The notes below the pieces were generated by a model. The model saw nothing but the letters and a program-made list of their open reading frames with translations, was not told the origin of the DNA and ran no database searches. The position numbers and the translations under genes are program-made. A stretch of DNA of 64,000 nt from Doris montereyensis (lineage: Eukaryota; Mollusca; Gastropoda; Nudibranchia; Dorididae), in the NCBI GenBank assembly GCA_037039925.1, contig JAXRKP010000251.1:232501-296500 (forward strand), written 5' to 3'. This document shows, one piece after another, positions 1 through 12,400 of this stretch. The stretch's first letter is position 1. Each line of letters begins with the position of its first letter.

Positions 1-1740
1 GGTAGCAAATTTTGTCCATATTTTCCAGCGGTTTTCCTTTTAGGGTTGTTGGTAGGATGTTGCAGGATTTACAGTTACGAAGAGTCTTGGCTTTCTTGAA
101 GTTGCCTTTGAGTCCTACATATGATGCTATGACATCATTTTCTCTTGCATTTGTTTGTACGTGTGTGAAAGCAAAGCGATATCATCAGCGAAGTGCAGGT
201 CGTTCAGTCGTTTTATCAAAGTCCATTGAATACTATTTCTGATCCCGTCTGGTTTTCACTATGAAGTCAATGGCTAAAAAAACAGACAGGGGAAAGAAGA
301 CAACCTTGAAGAACTCCTGCCTTGATGCTGAAAGATTCGGAGACTTCACCAGCATGTACTTTTGCAGTCATATCTTCATATGAGTTCTGCATTATTTTTG
401 TAAGTTTTATGGGTACTCCATAATGCCGCGAAAGTTTCCAAAGAGAATCCTAAGAAGGCTGTCAACTGCTTTGTCAAAGTCGATGACATTGGTCTATAGC
501 GGTGAATTCCATTCTAGTGATTGCTCAACAATGATGCGCAATGGGGCTATTTGGTCAGTACATGATCTATTTTGTCTAAATCCTGCTTACTCATCTCGTA
601 GTTGGGCATCGATTGCTTTTTTAAATCTTTCAAGGATAACCTTGTTCAGAACCTCTCCTGGAACTGACTGTAGCACTAACTCCCCCCCCCCCCCCTGTAG
701 TTGGTGCATTCATTGAGGTCTCCTTTTTTTCTTTTTTTCCCTTATTTGACAACATAACCCTCTTTCCAGGCATTTGGAATGTTTATCTTTTCCCCAGATC
801 TTTGTGAAAATGTCATGTAACGTGATAACGAAGCATCCCTTGTTTGTTTTCAGTGCCTCTCCAGATATACCTTCAAGCCCTACTGCATTTCCATTCCTAA
901 TCGTTTTGAATGCGTGTCGAATCTCCGCTGGTGTTGGTGCATCTGAAGCTATATCTAGATCTTTTATTGCTGTCTCTGTGCTTGGCGGTTGTGCAGGGGA
1001 TGGTCGATTCAGCAGTTTTGAGAAGTGTTCCTTCCAGCAAGACAAATGTTTCTCTTTTGTGGTAAGAAGATTGCCGCTTTTGCTTTTAACGAGTCTACTT
1101 TCTTGCCTGCACTTCCTGTTAGCTTCTTAGTTACCGCATAGACATCTCTCATTATTATTAACCTTTTCGGCCGCTTCACTGGCCTCTTTAACTAATTCTT
1201 CAACATAATTTATTTTGTCTGTTTTTACTCTTTTCTTTACTTGAGCATTGGCCTCTGTATATAAGGCTTGAGATTGGGCCTTGGTTGCTCTGGTTCTTGA
1301 CGCAAGTAGCTGCATTTTGCCTTCCTGTGTGTTTCTATCTTTATAGGGGTATCTTGAGAAATTCATTCTTACTTGTGTTGTGGTTTCTTGCCGAGCGTTT
1401 CCACACATGTTGTCAACATATCTTTCAGGTCCCTCCAATGGCCTTCTATATTACTGTCCTCTAATCCTGCCAGAACCTCAAATCGATTGGAAATCGTGAG
1501 TGAAAATTATTTTTCCTTACTTCTCTTAGAAGTCTCACAGCGTATTTCCTCTTGCTTATAGTCATTTTAATCTAAATTTTACTCTCCATATAACAAGGTG
1601 GTGATCCGAACCGATATCTGCTCCTCGATGAACTTTAACATCTCTGAGAGGATCTAAATCGTTTTTTGATACACAGATGGTCAATTTGGTTTTGTGTCTT
1701 TTGATTTGGTGAAAGATGAGGTAACAAAGTCACATATCTA
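1..1740 (-). mobile_element. Decayed non-LTR retrotransposon (LINE, RTE-like), minus strand
   Basis: Read on the minus strand from about 1740 downwards, the segment gives the end of an endonuclease domain (TQNQIDHLCI..., then RGADIGSDHHLV near 1590-1690), a basic linker (KTDKINYVEELVKEASEAAE, 1127-1438), a pre-RT segment (WKEHFSKLLNRPSPAQPP and APTPAEIRHAFKTIRNGNA, 710-1045) and RT motifs (VLNKVILERF, AGFRQNRSCTDQIAPLRIIV, then VIDFDKAVDS, about 430-680), followed by further RT-like sequence to position 1. Stops and frameshifts are frequent and a C run interrupts the RT near 681-694. The element is cut by the window edge, so its 3' end is not visible. The clade is inferred from motif style. 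Confidence 0.82.
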
Positions 1741-2140
1741 GGGGTTACCATTGACGACAAGCTCACATGGAAGGACCACATAATCAACATACGTAAAAAA
1801 AAAAAAAAAAGAAGCAAATTCAACTCTTGGGTTTCTCAAAAGAAATTATTATAGTCTAATACGATTGCGACCATGAAATTAAAATGAAACATTACAAACA
1901 TGTGTGGAATATGCCAGTATGGTCTGGGACCCCCATTTAAAATTTCAGGACATAGAAAACATGCAGCAGAGAACGATAACAAATAATAACATGACATATA
2001 CAACAAAACAATTATAAGAAAACAATAATTACCAATAAATAACCTGAATGAAAGCCTCTTAATGAATTAAGAAAAGGGACACACTGATAGTGTTTTTCAA
2101 AGGATTAAAGGACCTCTCTGTGCTCCCCCCTCGGCAATGT
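1725..2140 (+). mobile_element. LINE fragment, C-terminal reverse transcriptase region, plus strand
   Basis: In the plus direction the sequence reads YLGVTIDDKLTWKDHIINIR, then after a long A run ANSTLGFLKRNYY, and further on VEYASMVWDPHLKFQDIENM. These are the LGV...W..H, LGFLRRN and LEYAS.VWDP signatures of the RT thumb region of CR1/Jockey-type LINEs. Several frame changes and the A run (about 1796-1811) show it is not functional. It abuts the minus-strand LINE at about 1725-1740. Confidence 0.8.
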
Positions 2141-2289
2141 ACAATCAAATGAAAGAAAACCATTCCCATTCACAATACCACACTCAAAAATAGACGCACG
2201 CACACCTTCACTCATTTTTACCACCGACATTAAGACACTAGAGTAACAACATCCCCGTTGACATACGAACACCACATGGTTGTAACTCT

Positions 2290-2585
2290 TTCAATGTGTG
2301 GCGTCGGTGGCCGGGTGGTTAGGCTACCGAACATGGGATCTTGAGGTCCCTGGTTCGAATCCTGACAAAGCTAGCCCCGGCGTTGTGTTCCCCGTGAAAA
2401 CACTTGACACACATGTTTTACACCCACCCCAGGTGCACATGGGTACAAGCACTAGCTTGGGGTAAAAACCTACGTCCGACTAGCATCTTGTCTAATATGT
2501 GATTATTACCGCCTTCTCCGCTTAACGCTATTGAAGCGGGATAAGCTCTATTGACCATAATAGCTTTGAAGTAACTTGTTAAAAC
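2290..2585 (+). mobile_element. tRNA-derived SINE copy (family S1)
   Basis: The head GGTGGCCGGGTGGTTAGGCT and the box-B-like TGGTTCGAATCCTG at 2351-2364 resemble a polymerase III promoter from a tRNA. The body contains the family words TTGTGTTCC, CCCAGGTGCA, CACTAGCTTGG, GATTATTACC and ATAATAGCTTTGAAG. The same words occur in the same order in the copies at 3185, 54209, 54932 and 62218. Confidence 0.88.
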
Positions 2586-2733
2586 AAAAGCTATCGAGAC
2601 TAAGCTCAACAAAATAATGTGCAAAGCTGTGGAATCTTTAGGTAACAACGTTAGAAAGAACACGAACAGACTATTATCCAAGCATTTAAGGAAGCTGCAC
2701 TTTCATCATGGTTGTTATTACAAAAATAATATA

Positions 2734-3050
<317 letters not shown>

Positions 3051-3184
3051 TCATACGTTGAGGCGTTGGAGCTTGTAATCACAACGACACTGGTTCAGGT
3101 AGGTTTTTTCACAACGCTGTACTCTTAGGAAAGATACTTCACTCTACGTTTCTCACTTTACTCAGGTAGAAAAAGATCCCGTCA

Positions 3185-3475
3185 GAGTAAAGTAAAGTTC
3201 CTTTAATACCATTACGGCCCATAGAGCCAGAACTTATCCCAATTTCTATAGCGTGAAGCGGAACAGGTGATAATAATCAATCATGGACAGAACGCTAGTT
3301 TGACGCAGGTTTTTACTCCCAAGCTAGTGCTTGTACCCATTTTGCATCTGGGAAATAAGTGTTGCGTCTTTCCCAAGGAACACAACGTCGGACCTGTCTA
3401 TGCCAGGATTCGAGCCCGGGACCTCATGATCCCCAGTCCGGCTTAGGGGCCCCATACACTGCTCGGCCTGAAGGC
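3185..3475 (-). mobile_element. tRNA-derived SINE copy (family S1), minus strand
   Basis: Read on the minus strand the segment starts near 3475 and contains the family's box-B region (TCGAATCC-like at about 3407-3416), TTGTGTTCCTTGGGAAAGAC, the CAAGCACTAGCTTGGGAGTA block, the ATTATTATCACCTG block and the CCGTAATGG...AAAGGAACTTTACTT end. It is in inverted orientation to the copy at 2290, with the compound microsatellite between them. Confidence 0.88.
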
Positions 3476-5420
3476 ATATAATGCTGACCAGGTCCTGTCC
3501 CTCATTGTATATAGTCTCCTTTTTAAATTAAGACAACATTTACTCTTTGACGACTGGCAGTTGCAAGGCCTAATTAGAGCAACACACAATTAAAGGATCG
3601 TCGCTAAAAGTAGTAAAAGGTAACGAGTAGTCCACTTCCTGGTAACTCGAAAATGAAAGAGCGTTCCCCAACGAACTCCAGTATTAGATGTAGAAGTGTT
3701 GCTTGTTGACTCACAAGACCTGTTTTTATGGCAATTGATAAAATCACGTTCCTAGGCAGGGGAAAAAAAGAAATTAGATTTTTCCAATATAAGCCATGGA
3801 AGGAATGGACATTTTTTTGCTTGTCCTTTGACTTTTTCCTTAGAAACTCCTCAGTCTTAGATACTTTCGTTGTTTCCGATCGACCCAATCCAGTTTTAAA
3901 TTTGATTCAACACCGTAATCAGTAATTGAAAACTCCGGACTGAAAGACTGAAAGTACGCCGGCCAGACGACGAGATTGATGCCAGCCGAAACGATATTGC
4001 ACGTCGCAAAAACGCCTGGACTACGGCTCAATTCCTCATCTGTTAGATCTACTGAGATTTAATTGTTTCTTACCAGAATTGTGCAGAAAGCCTTCTAATA
4101 TTCAGAGTTAGAGTGTTACCCTACCTGACAAGGAAAGATGTAAGTGAGAGCAGAGCTTGGTTGCCTGCAAAAATGGAAACCTATTCCCGATAAGCAGGGA
4201 CTTCCTTACTTCGTGTCTGTTTGTTGGTTTTGACATAGATTTAGATCTAGATTCTACATTTAATCTTTTCAACATGAATGAACTTACGTTTGAAATTATT
4301 ATCCTGGAAAGGAGTTCCATAGTTCGGGCACAGTGAGCTGTTTAAATCTCAGTAGTGAGCGAAATTCAATGAGAAGTTTCTCAGTAAACAGATTTAGAAT
4401 CTACAAAATCTAGAGTGGTGTAATGTCAACACCACGGCTACAACATCAGTACAGATAGTCAATTCTGTGTGATGTGTCTGTTAAAAGTTTTTTTATTTCA
4501 ATAAAAATTAGATGTCTAGATCTAGATCTATCTTTATTTCAATAAAAGCTCATTTCAATAAAAAATAAATACTAGACCTAGATCTTTATTCAGCATGCGA
4601 TTTTTTGTTTTTAATCAGCCAATAGCCGGATATCGTGTCTATACAGGATTCATGTTATGAGTAATTGTGTATCGATTCTTTGCTAATATATTGTTCTCTT
4701 TTTCCATCATTTAGAGTACTCGTGCTGTACTTGTTCGAGACTTTAAAAATCGTTGTATGATTACGTGTTAACCTGTTATTGAGGCCCACCGCGATTACTA
4801 GAGCCTTGAATTTCAAACTGATCAAGCAGAAGGCTTCGTTGATATTAAATGACTTGTAAGATCTAGACCTAAACATCCCTAGTATTAGGATCTCAGGGTC
4901 TAGATCTAGGTCTAGATGATCTGTATCTCAGGGCGGGTCGGAATATTCCTTTAATTAGACCTGCAAAACTCCGAGATTCTCTGATCGCAGAGCCAAGTTG
5001 TCTGCGGTTGGTAGACGCGTTGTCACATGAATGGCCGCGGGTGATATAGAAAGTTGAATTAGGTAGCCGACCGGGCCATCAGCCTATTAGACCTGCCGAG
5101 GGTCACTCTTATTTATACTATTTCCGGTTACATAGCTATTGTTTTATTTACTTTCGTGGCTGATTTTGCTGTTAAAAGTAGTTGGCTTTAGGTCATTCCT
5201 TGGCATCCACCAATACGAAAAAATCCACAGTTTATACAAAATGGGTCATTTAGATATTACAAGATGGACTAATTTTAGATATATCTCTCCCTTCTAGCTA
5301 GGCTATAGGGTGATTTATTTTTAATTACGGCAACAAATTTATAGGTTCCTTCATTCACATAAGACCACTACTTTTGATCGATAAAAGGGTTCTTAGGTAG
5401 ACGGAGAAGTGATGAGATGC
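3476..5420. other. No recognisable gene; AT-rich sequence with TCTAGATC-rich patches
   Basis: No open frame here has recognisable motifs. Palindromic TCTAGATC/AGATCTAG words are clustered at 4232-4251, 4513-4533, 4573-4583 and 4858-4916, and a TTTATTTCAATAAAA word recurs around 4490-4565. Confidence 0.5.
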
Positions 5421-5421
5421 A

Positions 5422-5499
<78 letters not shown>

Positions 5500-5513
5500 T
5501 CTCTCTCTCTCTG
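5422..5513. repeat. (CT)n microsatellite
   Basis: A nearly uninterrupted CT run of about 90 bases with single interruptions (TTT near 5430, CCC near 5495). Confidence 0.97.
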
Positions 5514-5589
5514 TAGATCTAGTTAAAATTATAAGTCGTGGTGACACTACACCGTACAATCACTGAATTTTAGATCTAGAGGCAGGTCA

Positions 5590-6600
5590 GCCCTCGGCTC
5601 AGCCCTTAAGGCTTGTTGCCGGAAATGCCCCTTTAACTTTTAAAATATACTTGCTCCCCCTGCTATCTCAAATAGGGGTGTAAAAAATATAACATGACAG
5701 GGGAAAGAAACCTGCCTTAAGATTGTGGATAGAGAAATTTCTTTATTCTTCCCTCTAAATGTAGATCTGAGTGTGATGTTAGACAGGGAGTGAGCAACAA
5801 TTTTTGACCCACTTTCAGGGAAGAATTTAGGTTGCTGCTAAAACCGTATGTCTGACCAGTTACAGGGAATGTTTTTGAGATGGTTGTTTTCAGTTGCAAT
5901 AGTTTTTCGAGGAAAAGTGATTGTCTTAATATATGTAAACAATGGGAAGGAGGCAACTGTAATGCTGATTTAAGTACTAGAATTCAAATTTTATTTTGAC
6001 CAGTTTGACATGCTGTGAGACTGGAAACAACGTCAACTGTTTATTTGAACATGAACTGACTTCAAATGTCAATGATAACGGATATTTTGATACATACTGA
6101 TTTTATTGAACTGTCACACATAGTAGATCAGAAGGAAATGTGGAGGCGTCATGAGTCCAAACTGATTGGCTCAAAAGACAAAACTACATTCTTAGCTCAC
6201 AACAATGTCATTATTGTCATGAGGATGACAGCTGAGGAGGGCAGGATTCATTCCTTGGGGGGGGGGTGAAAGTCCCAGTTTAAAAAATGGGATGAAGCCC
6301 CTTAAGGCTTGTTGCCGGGCCCCCCCCTCAAAATATGGATAGACTTTATTCTCCCTCTAAATGTAAAGCTAAACCGTAAAATTACAGGGAATGAGGTTGT
6401 TTTAGTTGAGGGAGAAGCATTTAGACAGTTTGACATGCTGTGAGAGGGGGACAAACACACAATGATAACAAATACATACTATATTATTGAACTCAATAGA
6501 TCAGAAGGAAAACTCATGAAAACTGATTGCTCAGATCTCAGTCATTACATGAGGATAACAGTGTCAAAAGATGGGACATACAATAAAAGAGGTGACCAGA
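5590..6600. repeat. Imperfect tandem duplication with a much-deleted second copy
   Basis: The first block (about 5600-6180) and a second block (about 6290-6580) share ordered words: CCCTTAAGGCTTGTTGCCGG (5606, 6299), TTATTC..CCCTCTAAATGTA (5741, 6348), TTACAGGGAATG (5868, 6382), CAGTTTGACATGCTGTGAGA (6001, 6427), TAGATCAGAAGGAAA (6123, 6486). The second block is about half as long and lacks short pieces throughout rather than one large part. Confidence 0.75.
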
Positions 6601-7057
6601 CAGTGTAGGGGGACCCCAAACGCACACTCAATACAAAACTAAAAACGTCAGATCTCAGACATAACAGTGTTTCATCTTCACAATTCTTAAGTTCGTAGGA
6701 TAGCATCTATATAATTTTTTTTTACTTTTATAAATACCCTCAATAGTTGGTTCACCCAATACATAAAATAAAATATTCAATTTAGAGTCAGTGCGTGCAG
6801 TCACCTGACGTTTTTTAGCAGGCTCTTGTCATCGTCTCGAAGATCGTCTGGATAGAGGTACCGGTGGTGACATAATATGTTGCTGCGGTTCTTCGGGGAT
6901 CGATCTTCCTCAGGTTCCCCTTCAGACGTCTGGAGGTTGATTGGAGCTTGGGTTACCTCAGTGGCAGATACGATTATTTCTTCGCTGGTGTGTAGGAATG
7001 GCGGAGGCAGGCTGCAGGATGTATTCTTGGTCATCACTTTCCAACTCTTTGTCCCTT
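6601..7057. other. No gene recognised
   Basis: Open frames on both strands at 6801-7110 are about 100 codons or shorter with no recognisable motif. The start of the tandem repeat that follows lies inside them. Confidence 0.4.
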
Positions 7058-7365
7058 CAGGGCCACATGGGTTTTCACTTGGTCTAGCTGAATCCAAATT
7101 TGGCACATGACGAGTTGAGTTGAAACACTGGCTGATTCGTTATTCTTTCCATTCAGGGACACACAAGTTTTCAGTGGGCCTGGCTGAATTTGAAATTGAC
7201 ACGTCATGTTCTATGACGAATCGAGTTGAAACACTGGCTGTTTCATTATTCTTCCCATTCAGGGACACACAGGTTTTCAGCGGGTCTGGCTGAATCCGAA
7301 ATTGACACGTCATGTTCTATAACGAATTGAGTTAAAACACTTGCTGTTTCATTCTTCGTCTTCTT
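7058..7365. repeat. Tandem repeat, three units of about 100 bases
   Basis: Units begin with CAGGG(C/A)CACA at 7058, 7154 and 7260. Each continues with GTTTTCA, GGTCTAGCTGAAT or GGCCTGGCTGAAT, a TGACGA/TAACGA word, GAGTTGAAACACTGGCTG and TTATTCTT. The spacing is 96 then 106 bases. Confidence 0.85.
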
Positions 7366-7694
7366 GCTCATCTTGACAATCCTCTTCCCGAATGCTTTGC
7401 GCTGGTAAAGATAGGTTCCGGTGAAGCATGTTCATCCTGCCTCCGTCGATTGGCCGGACTTCAAACGATTGGATTGAGAGTGTGTTCCGTACTGTCTGAA
7501 GTGTGGCTCAACTCCATACGATGGATTCAATACTGGATGCTACTATATTTCATGCTCTTCTTGCTGTGTGTATATTTTGTCTTCTCTTCCTTCTGACATT
7601 GCTTGTCGCCAGGGTGTCCAGGGGGGACTAATGGAGACTCATTTGACACAGTTTATGAACGCGTATATAACCAAAAAAACTGATTGACATCACT

Positions 7695-8535
7695 GATGAT
7701 GACGAAACTCATCCACTTCGTGCAGACATTGACTGTCTAAAAATAATTAGAAGTGGTAGGTTCGGTCCCAAAGCCAACATAAACAGATACTTGAATTCAT
7801 TCATTCCGTCAGCAGTCAAGATTTTTAACAAAACAAATGGACATGAATGAATGAGCTTTGACCGAGGGCGTGTATGTCGGGGTTGGTTGGGATGTAGTGT
7901 GTGTGTGGGGGGGGGGGGTGGTTCTAGGCATTTCTGTAATGTATTTAACAAAACAAATGGAGGTGGGGGTTGGGCATGGATGAATGAGCTTTGACTGAAG
8001 GTGTGTGTATGGGGGTCAGTTGAGATGTATTGTGGGGGCGAATGAGGTCATGTATCCTGCGCATTTCTGTGATCTATTTATCAAAACATATGGATGTGGT
8101 GGGGGGTGGAAATGGATGAATGATATTTGATCAAAGGCATGCATGTGCGTAGGGGTCGGTTGGGTAGTGTTGTGTGATGGGGGGGGGGGGAATCGAATAT
8201 GGTTGTATATCCTACACATTTCTGTGATGTATTTATCAAAACAAATGGACGTGGGGGTGGGGGGGGGGGGCATGGATGAATGAGCTTTGACCAAGGGCGT
8301 ATGTGAGGGGGTTGTGTGTGTGTTTGGGGGGGGGCTGTGGGAGGGCTCAAATGATGTGTATATCTTACATATTTCTTTTAAATGTATTTGTCATACTAAT
8401 ACTCTTACTATATTACTGCATTAATTTTTAGCAATTTTAATAATGAATAGATCTATGTATTATGATTTTTAAAATTATTTATGAGAAACAGAATGTAATT
8501 TCCTTCCTTGGATGAATAAAGTATTATTATTATTA
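7695..8535 (+). mobile_element. LINE 3' end: ORF2 C-terminus, G-rich tandem 3' UTR and ATT tail
   Basis: Bases 7695-7850 encode an uninterrupted C-terminal stretch containing HPLRADIDCLKIIRSGRFG and INRYLNSFIPSAVKIFNKTN before a TGA, the typical end of a LINE reverse transcriptase ORF. Four G-rich tandem units follow. The terminal part GGATGAATAAAGTATTATTA at 8510-8529 is the polyadenylation-like 3' end with an ATT microsatellite. The same terminal word recurs at 53266. The rest of the ORF is not recognisable upstream, so the copy is 5' truncated or decayed. Confidence 0.75.
7824..8380. repeat. G-rich minisatellite, four units of 120-155 bases
   Basis: Units start with ATTTA(A/T)CAAAACAAATGGA at about 7824, 7943, 8075 and 8229. 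Each includes GAATGAGCTTTGA, GGGGT(T/C)GGTTG, one or two uninterrupted G runs of 7 to 13, and CATTTCTGTGATGTATTTA. The G runs could form quadruplex structures; that is inference. Confidence 0.88.
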
Positions 8536-9295
8536 CTGATAACGAAGGAGACGATGTCATTTGTGTGCAACTTAATGACAGTGAAAAGAATGATGAATTG
8601 AATGCAGTTTTATTTGTGTCTTCTCTCAGTGTGGGTGATCTTGTTTGTGAACGTTGTAAAATCTGCGAGCCAAACCATGTTGTGATAGTTGGCGCCAATG
8701 TGATGATAGATTCATTGCAACAGACCCCACACTGGGCAACAATGGGATAAAATATGCAGCGTACATTCTATGGCCCCAATGTGACAGACCCCACATTGCG
8801 CACCGATGAATAGAATATGCAATAGTACATTATTCTATGGCCCCAATGTGGGTGCCTCACGTTGTAAATATATCAAACTTGCCTCTTCAATTTAAAAACA
8901 TAAAGACATTAATACTATTCTAGAACAAAAGGAAGCTCTAAATACTTACAAACTTACCGGTGAAGATGATATTTTTCATGAAACTATTCCCAAGACTGCA
9001 TGTGTCTCACTTGGCTTCTTTCACTGCTTTCCAGGCTACCTCTGCATTCAAATGCACGCTTATGATTGGTCAGACTGCCAAAATTTTATGAAAATATTTG
9101 TTGCATGTTAAAAGACCTGAAAGTTGTAACATTTTAATCTTATTCTGACCTTCAAAACATCACCTTGAGGTAATTTGGCTCAGAAATAAAGAATATGCAA
9201 AAGGTTTACAATTGCCCATCCGCGTCGGGTTAAACACGAATGAGTTAATCTTCATATTGTGATAATATGAAACATGCTGGTACTTTTCATTTCAG
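8536..9295. other. No gene recognised; short local repeats
   Basis: A 62-codon open frame at 8565-8750 has no family I recognise. Bases 8720-8860 repeat the word GACCCCACA(C/T)TG and TATGGCCCCAATGTG twice. The first RNPS1 exon seen starts at 9296; no upstream coding exon is apparent here. Confidence 0.4.
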
Positions 9296-9403
9296 GGTTC
9301 GTAGCAACAGCAGACCAAGAGAAGAAAAAGAAACTGCGAAAGAAAGAGGACGTGACAGAAAGAAACGAGGCAATTCAAGCAGTAGTGATTCTCAGGGCAG
9401 TTC
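9296..9403 (+). CDS. RNPS1: RNPS1 exon: Lys/Arg-rich linker before the serine tract
   Basis: The acceptor TTTCAG precedes 9296 and the donor GTAAGT follows 9403. The exon reads [20 protein letters not shown] then SSSSDSQG, like the charged stretch before the serine domain in animal RNPS1. It enters and leaves in phase 2. The entering phase means at least one upstream coding exon exists. Confidence 0.85.
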
Positions 9404-12400
9404 GTAAGTATTTAGAGCTTAATATGTGGTGTCGATGTTAAATGTGTAATCGATACTGAAATTATTTGAACGGTTAAGGTGATACTGATACAGTAGTGTT
9501 GTAGCATCGATACCACCGCTCGCCACAAAGACCCAACGGCACAATGGATACAGCCAATGCAAGACGGGCAATAAAACTGTTCACACCTTGTCCCTCAATT
9601 GCGATGTGTGGCCGGTCTACTAAAAACACCAGGTGATTGCATGCAGCTTACGACATCAAGAAAGAGCCGTGGACAGAGTCTGAAAGACTTAAATTTTAAT
9701 TGCCCAGTGACAAACCAGTGATCCAATGGAACAAAGGCTGTGTTGTACAAGAGGGTGAAGTTATGGAGAGAAGACTGGTCATGTTTTATTACACTACAAT
9801 GGATAGGTAATGAAGGATGGTTACAATGCATGGCACATTGTTGACGGGCATAAAAGCCCTATTAGCGAGGGAATTATATTGTATGATAAAAAGATAATTT
9901 TTAATCAATTACAGATGCATTTTAGGATAATTTGGAGAAAATGATACCCGCAGTTGCTGTTGAGATCAGGAATTTAGGTGGAAATTTTGGTTTTGAAACT
10001 GGATTTAGAGGGTCAATTTATCTATAGAAAAAATTTCGTTTCACTGCCTCACAGTAAATTTGTTGGTTGGAGACAAAGGGGTAATTCACGTGTAGCTCTG
10101 AGACTGAAAAATTCTCTTTTCTTTTCCTTATTACAAATTGATTTTTTTATCAGGTCCTCAAGGTCTCGTAGTGGCTCAAGTTCATCTTCATCTGGAAGTT
10201 CAAGCTCAGGAAGTTCAAGTTCAGGAAGTTCATCTCGCTCTGGAAGTTCAAGTTCAAGCAGATCCTCTAGTAGTGACAGCAGTCGTGGAAGAGACAGAAA
10301 ACAGAGGAATGCGTAGGTTGAATAGTTGTATTTTGACTGATATTTATAACATTCTCACTGTGTGTAAAAACAGGAAATGATTTTTAAGTTAACTCTCTCA
10401 AGTCCGATTAAAGGAGATTCGAGCGTATTTGAACGATGACAAAGTGGGTCATTGACATCGTCAGTAATTTCATTATAAATTTGAGTTTTGTAGTGTTTTT
10501 GCCCCAGAATTGATAAAAAGGGTCTAAATTTATGGTTTATAACAAAAAAAATGTACTTATAATCACTTTTGAAAGAAAAAAAGTGTTCTTCACAGGAACT
10601 CTCATGGACATGCTCTGTAATAATACAAACATGATCATGAGATACAGGCAGCCAATAAGCTGTTACTGGGTAGACCTGACCCCTCAAGAACTGTACAATT
10701 TTTTTGCTCTTCTTATGTATATGAGTTCCAAGAATTGAATTGTACTGGTCAACAAAAATCTTTTCCATGGTCTGTGAGGAACGGTTTTATGTCTAAGTTT
10801 AGATACAAACAAATCCAGTCTTTTCTCAAGTCTCCGACCCCAGTACGGAGAAGAGGACGGATAAAATTACAAAAGTTTGATTTCTTGACCGAGTATATTA
10901 GAAGAAAATGTATAAAGCTTTGGCAACCGCATGAACAGATTAGTATAGATGAAAGGATGGTGGCTAATAAGGGAAGATAAAGTTTTAGGCAATATATTAG
11001 AGATAAACCAACTAAGTGGGGAATGAAACTTTGGGTTTTAGCAGATTTGATTATGGGGGATACACATACAATTTTGATGTTTACCTAGGAAGGTGAGAAA
11101 ACACTGGATTTAGTTTAGGTTATACTGTTGTAATGAATCTATAAAGAGGTCTGTTTAGACAAGGTTACAAACTATTTTTAGGCAATTTTTATACATCTGT
11201 TTTGTTATTTGTTGATTTAGTGAAAGAAGGTGTTCTTGCATGTGGTACAATTTTGGCAAATATGAAAGGTTTTCCTGTGGAATTAAAAAGCCACAAACAA
11301 TTTAATAAAGACACTGAAAGGGGGGTATGGGATGTATTAGAAAGGGAAATGTAGGGTTTATTCAGTGGAAAGATAATAAAGTAGTTAATATTATAACAAC
11401 CATGCACAACAAAATAACGGACAAATTTTTTTGTAAGAGACGATCTAAAGTAAACAGGGAATTTAGGCATATGCAAGTTAGTCAACCAGTAGCAATTAGG
11501 GATTATAATGATTTATGGGTAGGGTGGATATATCTGATCAGATGATTTCTAAATATAAAGTTTTAAGAAGAACAACAAAACTTTTGGAAAACACTTATGT
11601 ACCACATGTTAGATGTTGCTGGGGTAAATGCTTTTATAATGTTTCAAGAATTAAGAAAACTCCCACAAAACATAAATAGACCAGAGGTTTTTAGACCACA
11701 AAATTATTCCCAATTTGAATTTACATTAGAATTGATAGAAGAACTAGCTAATCTAGATGCAAATATGGCAGTGCCTTTATATGAGAGAAAAGATTGTCCC
11801 TAGATGCTCATGTTATTGTTCCAGAGCTCTGTGAAAGATATGGAAATTATGTTCGTTGTTACCGTCTTTATAAAGTAGAAAGAAAATCTTATAACGTATG
11901 TAAGAAATGTAATAAGCACTTCTGTTATAGCAAAAATAGAAATTGTCTAGTTGATAATCACCCCTTGACTCTGGAGATCTAATTGTAAATTGGTCATTTT
12001 GATTGTATAGTTTTGGTTTCATTATACTTTTCTTTTTCGTAGTGGTCTTTTTTTCTCTCACTCAATTATTTATGTAGAAATGCTTCTAAATTATTCAATA
12101 CGAAGGAATCAAAATACAGTACTTTTAGATTGTTGTAATTATATTGGAAGACTATTACAACTAGTTGTTCTTTCCTTTGTTGACCAGTACAATTCAAATC
12201 ATGTGTTCATTTGATTATTACACTTTGATTTTTTTCATCTTCAAGAATGTATTTTCTTCTCTATAAATGTCTTTTTCTCCTTTTTTAAGGGGCTATATCC
12301 TTTCATATAGTTAATAGTGTCAACTTGATCCTTCTGTAAAAGAACATTGACAAAAAGTAGTCATTATGGGTAGCTTTTTTTTCCCCAATTTATTTTCAAA

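Noticed and set aside
2338..2370. Possible functional tRNA gene at the box-B-like word
   Set aside because: No tRNA cloverleaf could be completed and the segment is the head of a dispersed SINE with several copies.
9978..10316. 112-codon uninterrupted frame ending at 10316 as a separate protein
   Set aside because: Its second half is the RNPS1 serine exon in the correct frame and its first half is intron; the TAG at 10314-10316 lies beyond the splice donor.
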